A stretch of DNA of 64,000 nt, from assembly GCA_000403475.2 (NCBI GenBank), contig KE159795.1, forward strand, positions 1,373,965 through 1,437,964, read 5' to 3'. This DNA is from Lachnospiraceae bacterium MD308. GTDB taxonomy: Bacteria > Bacillota > Clostridia > Lachnospirales > Lachnospiraceae. The translations under genes were made by a program, and so were the position numbers. This document shows positions 10,608 to 18,184 of this stretch, in pieces (the stretch's first letter is position 1; each line of letters starts with the position of its first letter). The notes beneath the pieces are model-generated. The model was given only the letters and a program-made list of their open reading frames with translations, had not been told where the DNA came from and ran no database searches.

Positions 10608-10925
10608 TTATTGATTTTTCATCTTGATATCGATATACACACCCGCGGGCATCTCCAATCTTGATAATGCATCAACTGTCTTCTGTGTTGGTGTGATGAT
10701 ATCAATCAGTCTCTTATGAGTCCTTTGCTCAAACTGCTCTCTGGAATCTTTATATTTGTGAACAGCTCTTAAGATAGTTACAACTTCCTTTTTAGTCGGA
10801 AGAGGTACCGGGCCACTCACCTTTGCCCCATTCTTCTTAACAGTTTCGATGATTTTCTTCGCGGATGCATCAACCAGTTGATGATCATACGCTTTCAAAG
10901 TGATTCTCATTACTTGACTTGCCAT
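10608..10925 (-). CDS. rpsJ: 30S ribosomal protein S10
   Basis: 105 aa with the S10 core [26 protein letters not shown]-like segment [12 protein letters not shown] and [11 protein letters not shown]. It is the first gene of the operon. S10 also acts as NusE in antitermination. RBS GGAGG lies 11 nt upstream of the ATG at 10923-10925. Confidence 0.98.
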   Translation of the reverse strand: MASQVMRITLKAYDHQLVDASAKKIIETVKKNGAKVSGPVPLPTKKEVVTILRAVHKYKDSREQFEQRTHKRLIDIITPTQKTVDALSRLEMPAGVYIDIKMKNQ

Positions 10926-11165
10926 AAAAAAAGTCGCCTCCTTTTCGTACTATAAACCCCAGTACGACAAGCGGTGACTGTACACTCTGCCGTGTGTGTC
11001 GTGAGAACCTTACACGGGCTATATGTGATACAGTGACTTGTCGCCAGTTTCCTAACTTGACATTCGCTCCACGGAAAACCTGCCATATCTTTTCTCAAAC
11101 TGCTGTTGTTTCAGAAGTCCCGGCAGCAACCTCACGCTTCATTGCTATCATGTCACAGCTTTTTT
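10926..11165 (-). ncRNA. Structured 5' leader of the S10 operon
   Basis: About 230 nt of transcript precede rpsJ. Reading minus, GCGACAAG (ends near 11044) can pair with CTTGTCGT (near 10965), ACTGT with ACAGT inside it, and CCGTGT with ACACGG in the apical part, giving a long multi-helix stem just upstream of the rpsJ ribosome-binding site. A 62-codon open frame across it looks like chance. A role in autogenous control is inferred from the known behaviour of S10 leaders. Confidence 0.6.
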
Positions 11166-11194
11166 AGTATATATGATGAAAGAACTGATTTCAA
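11166..11194 (-). promoter_or_regulatory. S10 operon sigma-A promoter
   Basis: On the minus strand TTGAAA (11189-11194) and TATACT (11166-11171) are separated by exactly 17 nt, close to consensus and AT-rich upstream. It is the only strong promoter seen ahead of rpsJ. Confidence 0.85.
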
Positions 11195-11267
11195 GCCCTT
11201 TTATCGAATTATTGTATTTTTTTTCATACAATCAGTGTTCACTGAGGGTAGCCATTCATAAGAAAAA

Positions 11268-11294
11268 GCCCCTTCACTTCAGCGGGGCTTTTCC
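11268..11294 (-). terminator. putP rho-independent terminator
   Basis: On the minus strand AAAAGCCCC, a 12-nt loop, then GGGGCTTTTT. It lies directly after the putP stop and before the S10 promoter. Confidence 0.88.
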
Positions 11295-11311
11295 TTCCTT
11301 ATTATATGCAT

Positions 11312-12841
11312 TTATTTCTTTACAACATTAACACTTTCAAACTCGTCAATAATCTCCTGGCTCGGTGCTTTCGTTGCCAGACTTACGATGACGATCATAG
11401 CAAGGGATACTAAGAATGCCGGAAGCAATTCATAGATATCAAGGATTCCGCCCATCGGACGAACCCCGTACTTCCAGATAAATACCATCGCACCACCTGA
11501 AACCATACCTGCCAGCGCTCCCTGCAGTGTTGTACGTTTCCAGAACAGGGCGCAGATCATAACTCCCGCAAACGCTGCTCCCATACCTGCCCACGCGAAG
11601 GACACGATACCGAACACGCTGGAATTCGGATCTTTTGCCAGGAATAATCCAATTGCGGCAATTGCAAGAATTGTTCCGCGGGCAACCATAAGACTCTGCT
11701 TCTCTGTAAGCTTTTTGCCGAAGAAATCCTGCACAATATTCTCAGATACACCGGAAGCCGCCACAAGCATCTGACTGTCCGCAGTAGACATCGTAGCTGC
11801 AAGAATACCGGCAAGGATCACACCGCCGAGAACTGCCGCCAGGAATCCGTTCTGGCTCAAGATATCAGTAAGTGCAATAATAACACGCTCACTGTCCTCT
11901 AACGGGGCCATGTTTCCGGCTTTGACAACTCCAAGACCTACAACACCGATGAATATTGCAACACCCATAGCAATTGTTACCCATATAGAAGCAACACGCC
12001 TGGACAGCACCAGTTTATTCTCGTCTTCAATTGCCATAAACCTTACTAAGATATGAGGCATACCGAAGTATCCGATACCCCAGGCAAACAGTGAAACTGC
12101 TGACAATGCAGAATACGGAACTGCCGTTCCCGCCACCGCATCATGAATTGCAGAGAGTGAAAAATAACCCGGCAAGGACTTTGCATTATCCATAACTGCT
12201 CCAAATCCGCCTGCGCTGCTCACACCAAATGTAACAATTGAGATCAAAGCGATAGACATTACGATACTTTGAATCAAGTCGTTCGTAGCTACACTCGTAA
12301 ACCCGCCCATAATCGTATAGATAACAATAATAATCGCAAACAGAATTACGCCCGTCATATAGTCAAGTCCGAACAATGAGTTAAAAAGCTTACCGCACGC
12401 TGCAAATCCGGAGGCTACATAAGGAATAAAGAATACTACAATGATAACAGCAGAGATTGCCGTGATAATGTTCTTCTCGTCATGGAATCTTTTCGCAAAA
12501 AAGTTCGGAACAGTAATTGCATCAATCTTCTCCGAATAACGTCTCAGCCTTCTGGAAGTAAAGAGCCAGTTCAGATATGTACCAACCGCAAGGCCTGCTG
12601 CCGTCCAGAACGCATCTGCAATACCCGTCAGGTAAGCAACTCCCGGAAGGCCCATCAGAAGCCAGCTCGACATATCACTCGCCTCAGCACTCATGGCAAC
12701 GACAAGCGCGCCCATTCTTCTTCCTCCAAGGTAGAAATCCTCACTGGTGCTGTTCTTCTTTGAATTGTAAATACCAACGCCGATCAACAAACACATGTAC
12801 ACTAAAATTGCGCACAAAATAATAATACTAGTTCCGCTCAT
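11312..12841 (-). CDS. putP: Sodium/proline symporter
   Basis: 509-aa membrane protein of the sodium:solute symporter family, taking up proline with sodium. Recognisable: N-terminal STSEDFYLGGRRMG, then AEASDMSSWLLMGLPG (about residues 50-66), typical of PutP, and many hydrophobic helices to the C-terminus. Length matches PutP (about 500). Its location next to the proline-reductase cluster fits a supply role for Stickland fermentation. The promoter upstream is covered by a perfect palindrome, so regulation is likely. A related substrate cannot be excluded from sequence alone. Confidence 0.92.
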   Translation of the reverse strand: MSGTSIIILCAILVYMCLLIGVGIYNSKKNSTSEDFYLGGRRMGALVVAMSAEASDMSSWLLMGLPGVAYLTGIADAFWTAAGLAVGTYLNWLFTSRRLRRYSEKIDAITVPNFFAKRFHDEKNIITAISAVIIVVFFIPYVASGFAACGKLFNSLFGLDYMTGVILFAIIIVIYTIMGGFTSVATNDLIQSIVMSIALISIVTFGVSSAGGFGAVMDNAKSLPGYFSLSAIHDAVAGTAVPYSALSAVSLFAWGIGYFGMPHILVRFMAIEDENKLVLSRRVASIWVTIAMGVAIFIGVVGLGVVKAGNMAPLEDSERVIIALTDILSQNGFLAAVLGGVILAGILAATMSTADSQMLVAASGVSENIVQDFFGKKLTEKQSLMVARGTILAIAAIGLFLAKDPNSSVFGIVSFAWAGMGAAFAGVMICALFWKRTTLQGALAGMVSGGAMVFIWKYGVRPMGGILDIYELLPAFLVSLAMIVIVSLATKAPSQEIIDEFESVNVVKK

Positions 12842-12981
12842 AAGCTACACCTCATTTCTTTCCTGCAATCAGGAATTCTTGTTCTCCCGTTCTTTTTTAT
12901 TTGGAAAACATAAAGATAAGATAAGCCATTCCACAAATTCGACATACCATTTTTAATGGCTCTCTTATCTGTTCTTGATAT

Positions 12982-13010
12982 ATTTTAACACTCTGTTAAA
13001 CGTGTGTCAA
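12982..13010 (-). promoter_or_regulatory. putP promoter with overlapping palindrome
   Basis: TTGACA (13005-13010, minus) and TAAAAT (12982-12987) are 17 nt apart. TTAACA-CTC-TGTTAA (12985-12999), a perfect 6-3-6 palindrome, covers the -10 box and the adjoining spacer, a position suited to a repressor. The cognate regulator is not identified. Confidence 0.75.
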
Positions 13011-13058
13011 TAAAAACATTATATTTCTTAATGCCGCCATAACAATTTATTATAGCTC

Positions 13059-13087
13059 TTGACAGACATTTTACTTAAATATATACT
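13059..13087 (+). promoter_or_regulatory. Promoter of the first TauE/SafE permease
   Basis: TTGACA (13059-13064), 17-nt spacer, TATACT (13082-13087). Near-consensus. The start codon follows at 13133 with AGGAGG ahead of it. It is divergent from the putP promoter 50 nt away. Confidence 0.85.
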
Positions 13088-13132
13088 GAAAATCGGAAAA
13101 AACATTAATATCTTAGGAGGATTTATTATTTT

Positions 13133-14005
13133 ATGAGTGCAGCAACTATTTTACTTATTATTATGTGGATTTTCGGAGCCGTCTATTTTTTCATTCTGGC
13201 CAAGGACGTACGGGCACATAAGGATGAACTTGTAAAGGATAAGATGGCGCACAACGTAATCATCAGTGCGGTGGCGAACTTTTTTGATACTCTGGGTATC
13301 GGAAGCTACGCTATCGCAACTACTGCCTGGAAATTTACCAAGTCCAATACCGACGACTTAATTCCCGGAACTCTCAATGTCGCTTTCGGTATCCCAATTA
13401 TGGTCGAGGCAACTATCTTTATTCAAAAAATCGAGATGGACACACTTACGTTAGTACTTATGATTGCTTCCTCTGTTGTCGGAGCCGCTGTCGGAGCAAA
13501 ATTCATCTCCAGGCTTGACATTATGAAAATCCGTGTAATCATGGGTATTGCTCTGCTTATTGTAGCGGCAATCACTCTATGCAAAATTAACGCTGTTGGA
13601 CCTTTCGGCATTATCGGAACCGAGAGAGGCCTAGAAGGCGGCATGCTTGTAATTGCCGTTATTGCAAACTTTATCTTAGGCGTACTTATGACTGCCGGTA
13701 TCGGCCTGTACGCTCCGTGTATGGCAGTCGTGCTGCTTCTGGGTATGAGCGCCGATGTCGCTTTCCCGGTTATGATGGGTTCCTGTGCATACCTTTGTCC
13801 GGCAGCCGGCATTGCTTTTGTCAAAGAAGGAAAATACCACCGTGGCGCTACGATTCCTATGATTATCAGCGGATGCGTCGGTGTGTTGATCGCAGGATTC
13901 ATCGTAACATCCCTGCCCCTTACACTGCTGACTTACCTTGTCTGTGTAGTAATGGTAGTCTGCGCCATCCTTTTCTTTAATGATGCAAGAAAAAAGAAAC
14001 AATAA
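13133..14005 (+). CDS. TauE/SafE-family membrane permease (paralogue 1)
   Basis: 290-aa integral membrane protein of about eight hydrophobic spans. The two-fold repeated architecture, short charged N-terminal loop (ILAKDVRAHKDELVKDKMAH) and glycine-rich segments such as ANFFDTLGIGSYA and GIGLYAPCMAVVLLLGMSAD fit the TauE/SafE (sulfite/organic-anion exporter, DUF81) family. It closely resembles the next gene (shared GTLNV, NAVGPFGIIGT/NTGVGPFGTVGT, GLYAPCMA and MGSCA), so the two arose by duplication. The substrate is unknown; placement beside putP and the prd cluster suggests a role in amino-acid fermentation, which is inference. Confidence 0.78.
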   Translation: MSAATILLIIMWIFGAVYFFILAKDVRAHKDELVKDKMAHNVIISAVANFFDTLGIGSYAIATTAWKFTKSNTDDLIPGTLNVAFGIPIMVEATIFIQKIEMDTLTLVLMIASSVVGAAVGAKFISRLDIMKIRVIMGIALLIVAAITLCKINAVGPFGIIGTERGLEGGMLVIAVIANFILGVLMTAGIGLYAPCMAVVLLLGMSADVAFPVMMGSCAYLCPAAGIAFVKEGKYHRGATIPMIISGCVGVLIAGFIVTSLPLTLLTYLVCVVMVVCAILFFNDARKKKQ

Positions 14006-14094
14006 GCAAAAATCATTTTTATTAAAAGTGCACTATATTTCTTAAAATACCGCAAAAAATATAATCATTTTATATATTTTAGCATAAGAAAACA

Positions 14095-14124
14095 TTGACC
14101 TTTCCTGTCTGTTTATGGTATATT
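14095..14124 (+). promoter_or_regulatory. Promoter of the second TauE/SafE permease
   Basis: TTGACC (14095-14100), 18-nt spacer, TATATT (14119-14124). The upstream stretch CTATATTTCTTAAAATACCG (14032-14051) resembles a sequence ahead of the first permease (ATATTTCTTAATGCCGCC, about 13021-13038). Confidence 0.7.
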
Positions 14125-14206
14125 TATATATATCGGAGATGACAAATCGGGGTGTTGTCTTCGAAAGTTTATAGTAATCATATATCTAGGGATTGGAGGA
14201 AAGATT

Positions 14207-15097
14207 ATGTTATTAGCACTTCAGGTTTTATTTGGTGTCCTGGCAGCAGGAACCGGTCTTGGTCTCATTGTTGACGTAGCCAAGAATCGTATGGATGATC
14301 TTCGGAAAGCGACAGGAAAGCAGTGGGCGGCAGGATTTACAGTAGGAATTATAGCCAACTTCCTTGACACACTCGGCTGTGGTTCTTATGCGCCGTCAAC
14401 ATTCATGTACAAATTGTTCAACCAAATGGACGATATCGACATTCCTGGCACACTGAATGTCGGAGATACTTTCCCGGTTATTTTCGAAGCATTTATCTTT
14501 ACCGCTTCTGTTACCTGCGATCCTATATTCCTTTGGATCATGTACATATGTGCAGCCATCGGTTCTTTCGGATTTGCAACTATCGTTACGAAGTGGCCGC
14601 GGAACAAGATTAGGTACGCTCTTGGATTTATCATGATTCCTCTTGCACTGATTATGCTTTGCAAGAATACAGGCGTTGGTCCTTTCGGGACAGTGGGTAC
14701 TCTTACCGGTCTGACAGGCTGGAAACTGATCGTAGCTGCCGGGCTTAACATTTTGTGGGGCGCTCTTATGGATATCGGATTTGGTCTGTACGCACCATGT
14801 ATGGCTACCTGCCTTCTGCTCGGTGTTGACGGCACAGCTTGTTTCCCGGTATTCATGGGATCTTGTGCATGTCTGATGCCGGCTTGTTCTATCCAGTTCA
14901 TCAAAACACACAGATACGATGTGCCGCATACCATCGGTAATGCACTCGGCGGATGTATCGGTGTATTCATTGCATGGAAGCTTATTACAGAGCTGCCGAT
15001 GTTCTGGCTGATCAACCTTATTTGTGTAGTTCTTCTGTGGACTTCTTACACATTGCTCAGCGCTGCCAACAAAGATAGAAAAGCTGGAATAGCTTAG
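14207..15097 (+). CDS. TauE/SafE-family membrane permease (paralogue 2)
   Basis: 296-aa paralogue of the preceding permease with the same motif order: GIIANFLDTLGCGSYAPSTF near residue 50, DIPGTLNVGDTFPV, GVGPFGTVGTLTGLTGW, GFGLYAPCMATCLLLGVDG and FMGSCACLMPACSIQFIKT. It has its own promoter and a good RBS (GGAGGAAAGATT). It is probably a multi-span inner-membrane transporter. Whether the two act as a pair or separately cannot be told from sequence. Confidence 0.78.
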   Translation: MLLALQVLFGVLAAGTGLGLIVDVAKNRMDDLRKATGKQWAAGFTVGIIANFLDTLGCGSYAPSTFMYKLFNQMDDIDIPGTLNVGDTFPVIFEAFIFTASVTCDPIFLWIMYICAAIGSFGFATIVTKWPRNKIRYALGFIMIPLALIMLCKNTGVGPFGTVGTLTGLTGWKLIVAAGLNILWGALMDIGFGLYAPCMATCLLLGVDGTACFPVFMGSCACLMPACSIQFIKTHRYDVPHTIGNALGGCIGVFIAWKLITELPMFWLINLICVVLLWTSYTLLSAANKDRKAGIA

Positions 15098-15120
15098 ATT
15101 ATCATATACTTTGATCGTAT

Positions 15121-15156
15121 AGATGGCTGTCCAAAAGGGTGGCCATCTATGTGATT
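15121..15156 (+). terminator. Hairpin after the second permease
   Basis: AGATGGC (15121-15127) pairs with GCCATCT (15142-15148), followed by a T-rich GTGATTTT. Reasonable intrinsic terminator. Confidence 0.6.
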
Positions 15157-15214
15157 TTAGGGGTTCCGGTTTTATGTACCCGCAAAATATGCAGTAAAAA
15201 ACGGAGATAATATT

Positions 15215-15754
15215 ATGTTTGTAAATGAATATGTAATGGATCGGAGACGTTATGATAAATGGGCAACTCCCAAGTTTTGGAAGTTACCTGTTTTTTATGT
15301 ATGGTGCTTAATTTTTGTTGCCGGAGTTTTTGGCTGGATTTATTTCGAAAGCGTAAATGCGTCTGCAAGATGGCAGTCCATCGGTGCTTTCTTAACTTTT
15401 GTTGCCGTTTACAGGGGTGTATTTTTCAGATGGATGCACGCCGACAAGACTTTTCGCCTCACACGCGCAAATTACTTTAATGGCAAAAACTGGACATGCA
15501 AGACAATTGTCGGAGAGAAGAATATTTCTTTGTATATTAATGGCAAAGCCAACAATAAAGTCGAGTGGAAAGATATACTAAGATTTGAAGAAGCCAAGAC
15601 CTTTTTTAAGCTGGCAACAGATGAGTATAACGAAGGTGTCATGCTTGACAAAGCCTGCTTCACTGAAGGCGATGCTGACAGCTTCCGGCAATGGATGTTA
15701 GATAACCATCCTGAGATCAAATACGGCCCTGTTGCTCCGCCTTTTAACAAATGA
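15215..15754 (+). CDS. Small two-helix membrane protein, YcxB-like
   Basis: 179 aa. Two hydrophobic spans at about residues 25-45 and 55-75 are followed by a soluble C-terminal domain with the pattern of YcxB-like proteins (IVGEKNISLYINGKANNKVE, WKDILRFEEAKTFFKLATDE, and a terminal SFRQWMLDNHP). The function of this group is not known. It has AGGAG-like GGAGATAAT before the ATG and ends just before the next gene, whose ribosome-binding site lies past its stop. Not strongly linked to neighbours by sequence. Confidence 0.6.
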   Translation: MFVNEYVMDRRRYDKWATPKFWKLPVFYVWCLIFVAGVFGWIYFESVNASARWQSIGAFLTFVAVYRGVFFRWMHADKTFRLTRANYFNGKNWTCKTIVGEKNISLYINGKANNKVEWKDILRFEEAKTFFKLATDEYNEGVMLDKACFTEGDADSFRQWMLDNHPEIKYGPVAPPFNK

Positions 15755-15770
15755 TAAGAGGATTGCGCAC

Positions 15771-16406
15771 ATGAATACTGGAAAATTGATTAAAAAATAT
15801 ATCCTTGTTACATTTTTTGTTGTCATGATGGCTGTTTCCCAGACTCTATGCATGAAAGCAGACATCGGCCTGTGCGCCTGCTGGGACTCTGTCAGCCTGA
15901 ACGTCTGGCAAATCACCGGATTGAAGGCCGGCACCTTTAGTATTATCGGAAATTTAATTTGTATTGTAATTCAGATTTTGATGCTGCGGAAGGATTTCCA
16001 TCCCATACGTCTTTTACAAATTCCGGTAGCAATCATATTTGGCGTAGTCGTGAATTTTGTCTATTATCAAGTACTTTTATTTGATCTTCACAGTTATCCG
16101 GTAAGAGTCTTATTTTGGGCAGTCTCCTACCTGGGACTGGCAGTCTTCATCGGAGGATTAAATCTTCTAGGAGCCGTCCAGATTCCCGTAGAGAGCACTT
16201 ACTACACGGCAAGCAGCAAGTTCGGAATTGATTTTGCAAAGCTCCACATCACCTGTGACGCACTTCTCATCATCACTTCCATAACCCTCTCCCTCATGTT
16301 CGGACTTTCCTTTAAGGTCCGCGAGGGAACAATCGGTGGAATGCTTGTTCTTGGCCCTCTCACCAAATGGTGTATGGGATGGGAGAAAAAGTTCATACAT
16401 GAATAA
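15771..16406 (+). CDS. YitT/YczE-family membrane protein
   Basis: 211 aa with five hydrophobic spans. The N-terminal part (VSQTLCMKADIGLCACWDS) and the later ALGVPVE-like segment are those of YczE/YitT-type proteins, whose substrate is unknown. An in-frame start at 15732 lies inside the previous gene; the ATG at 15771, with AAGAGGA ahead of it, is used. It probably forms an operon with the upstream YcxB-like gene (gap 16 nt). Confidence 0.65.
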   Translation: MNTGKLIKKYILVTFFVVMMAVSQTLCMKADIGLCACWDSVSLNVWQITGLKAGTFSIIGNLICIVIQILMLRKDFHPIRLLQIPVAIIFGVVVNFVYYQVLLFDLHSYPVRVLFWAVSYLGLAVFIGGLNLLGAVQIPVESTYYTASSKFGIDFAKLHITCDALLIITSITLSLMFGLSFKVREGTIGGMLVLGPLTKWCMGWEKKFIHE

Positions 16407-16784
16407 ATACTCACGCGAAAGGGACGCGGCATCTTAAAATGCCACGCCCCTTCCTTTGGTATGTCATTGAGAGGTTTTTCCTCGTTGCATTGCAGTTTTG
16501 TCATATACAAAGCTGGGGAATGCTCCTCTATAAAGAGAAAAGTATATATTAATTGGAGTTCACCGCCGCAAGATTGTTCTTGGGGAAAACAATCGGCGGA
16601 AGCGTAACTGCAATAACAACCATTGATTAAGCGTTATTAATATACCACTTCTCAATTTCCACGTCAATACTTTATAAAGCAAAAGTAAATCTTTATGCAT
16701 ATTAACAAAAATTTAACGATTTTTTCGTCACAATTAAACACTTTACTACACCAAATCGATAAATTTTCTCACTGCTGCAACGCT
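16407..16784. other. Non-coding gap with two hairpins between convergent genes
   Basis: No gene is visible. 16418-16452 is an imperfect inverted repeat (GGGACGCGGCAT / ATGCCACGCCCC), likely the terminator of the plus-strand pair. 16563-16599 is a stronger stem: CCGCC pairs with GGCGG and GATTGTT with AACAATC around a short loop. The remaining 180 nt up to prdE are AT-rich and featureless. Confidence 0.6.
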
Positions 16785-17264
16785 TTATCTGCTCTCCTGC
16801 TCTTTCTTTCTCATCTTGAGCTTTAACAATGCCTTCGCTTTCAGGCAATCGATGCGGTCCATGTTGTTTTCCCCAACCACATCTGTCTCTTCTCCGCTTT
16901 CGCTCTTGTTGATATCTACAATCGCGTCCAGATAGTCGTTGACGACTACAAACTGAGCAACCGTGCCGTTAAAAGTGATTCCCGTCACTGGTATTCCTCT
17001 TGTGCCTATCTGTTCAATCGTATTCGTATAATCCACATGGCTGTTTCCCCATCCGTCGCAGGAGAGGATCACGCCGTCCGCCCGCATACACTCTGCCCAC
17101 ACGGCAGCTCTCGTTCCAACCAGCATCTTATCCTCATTGCCGTCCGGAGAGCCCACAAGCATAACTCCCATCAGGTCAAGGTCAGTGTCCTCTGCCACAA
17201 CCTCCAGAAGAGGGTCCCTAAAATGATGCAATGATGTTTCCTTTGTTGAAGGGCCGATTCCCAT
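16785..17264 (-). CDS. prdE: Proline reductase cluster protein PrdE (C-terminal PrdA-like half)
   Basis: 159 aa. Starts MGIGPSTKETSLHHFRDPLL and aligns by eye with the part of PrdA after its predicted pyruvoyl cysteine (IGPASKEMSRHYWREPL onward): GVMLVGSPDGNEDKMLVG, DGWGNSHVDYTNTIEQIGTR, GIPVTGITFNGTVAQFVV and VDINKSESGEE all have counterparts. PrdE is therefore homologous to the C-terminal (pyruvoyl) part of PrdA but starts with Met at the Cys position. Exact role unproven; it is thought to assist or assemble with the reductase. RBS GTAGGAGGTG overlaps the prdD end. Confidence 0.85.
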   Translation of the reverse strand: MGIGPSTKETSLHHFRDPLLEVVAEDTDLDLMGVMLVGSPDGNEDKMLVGTRAAVWAECMRADGVILSCDGWGNSHVDYTNTIEQIGTRGIPVTGITFNGTVAQFVVVNDYLDAIVDINKSESGEETDVVGENNMDRIDCLKAKALLKLKMRKKEQESR

Positions 17265-17277
17265 ACTCTTTCACCTC

Positions 17278-18045
17278 CTACTGCATAGAACGGATAATGC
17301 CGTCGCGGTACTCATTCGGAGACACGATGATCGGCATATTACCCATGTCAATAATTGATTTTCCGCCTTCTACACCAGAAGGTTCTTTTGCAAACAAGTG
17401 CGTGTCATACATTGCTCCCTGCCCGGCGACCTGTTTGATGATCAGCACTTTCTTCTTTCCCGGCCTTACGATGTCATGATACTCGTGACGCTCCGTACAT
17501 TTCTCGCCCTTAAACTTCTTTAACTTGTCACGGTAGCTCTGGATGAACTTATCGCATGCCCGGTGCGCCGCCGTCGGACCCGGCCGCTCCTGGCCCATGC
17601 CTGCCGCCAGCGTTACGTCAAAGGATATGATGTAATCATTATCGCCCGGCGTGCCTGCCCGGTTCAGGTATAGCTGCTCCTTTAAGTTCCCTTCCGAAGA
17701 GCCGAACTCATGGCACTGCTTGCCGTTCACATCTACCCCTGTAAGGATGACATACACCCCCGTAATCGTGTGTGTAATGCCCTCACCCAGCTTTCCAAGG
17801 ACTTTTGTGGAGATAGGCACGATATCCATCATCGTATTCGTCCAGCGATCATGGTCGCCCGGCTTAATAATCTGGATGTCAATCTTTTCGATATGCTCCT
17901 CCGCAGCCACAAGCTCACCAATCATCTCTTTGCTGACTGTCATGCGACCATCCGTAGTGATGTCATTATGTTCGCCCCACTCCACTTCGCTCATGTGAAA
18001 CGCCTTAATCACAAGTCTTCTTAAATCTTTTACTTCATCTGCCAA
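17278..18045 (-). CDS. prdD: Proline reductase cluster protein PrdD (N-terminal PrdA-like half)
   Basis: About 255 aa, homologous to PrdA residues about 165-413: WTNTMMDIVPISTKVLGKLG, GVYVILTGVDVNGKQCHEFG, GSSEGNLKE, MGQERPGPTAAHRACD, RRPGKKK-like RPGKKKVLIIKQVAGQGAMY and the end MGNMPIIVSPNEYRDGIIRS. It stops exactly where PrdA continues into its cleavage site. The start is uncertain: a GTG at 18057 is inside the GGAGGTG ribosome-binding site, so TTG at 18045 with 9-nt spacing is preferred. A terminator hairpin lies between prdB and prdD. Confidence 0.85.
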   Translation of the reverse strand: MADEVKDLRRLVIKAFHMSEVEWGEHNDITTDGRMTVSKEMIGELVAAEEHIEKIDIQIIKPGDHDRWTNTMMDIVPISTKVLGKLGEGITHTITGVYVILTGVDVNGKQCHEFGSSEGNLKEQLYLNRAGTPGDNDYIISFDVTLAAGMGQERPGPTAAHRACDKFIQSYRDKLKKFKGEKCTERHEYHDIVRPGKKKVLIIKQVAGQGAMYDTHLFAKEPSGVEGGKSIIDMGNMPIIVSPNEYRDGIIRSMQ

Positions 18046-18066
18046 CTTTACTTTCACCTCCGTTTT

Positions 18067-18095
18067 AAAAAAGAGCAGATGAAAACCATCTGCTC
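18067..18095 (-). terminator. Intrinsic terminator/attenuator between prdB and prdD
   Basis: Reading minus, GAGCAGATG, short loop, CATCTGCTC and then six Ts. A perfect 9-bp stem with a U tract in the middle of the prd operon. A second weaker stem (GTTCACAC / GTGTGAAC, 18110-18172) lies just before it. Confidence 0.85.
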
Positions 18096-18184
18096 CGAAA
18101 CTTTAATCTGTTCACACCGCGCCATTCGCAAAACGCAGCTATTTTTACTCATAAACCGGCTGACGTGTGAACTAAAAATTAAAA

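Noticed and set aside
10910-11098. 62-codon frame in the rpsJ leader
   Set aside because: Overlaps the rpsJ start and a structured leader; no family resemblance.
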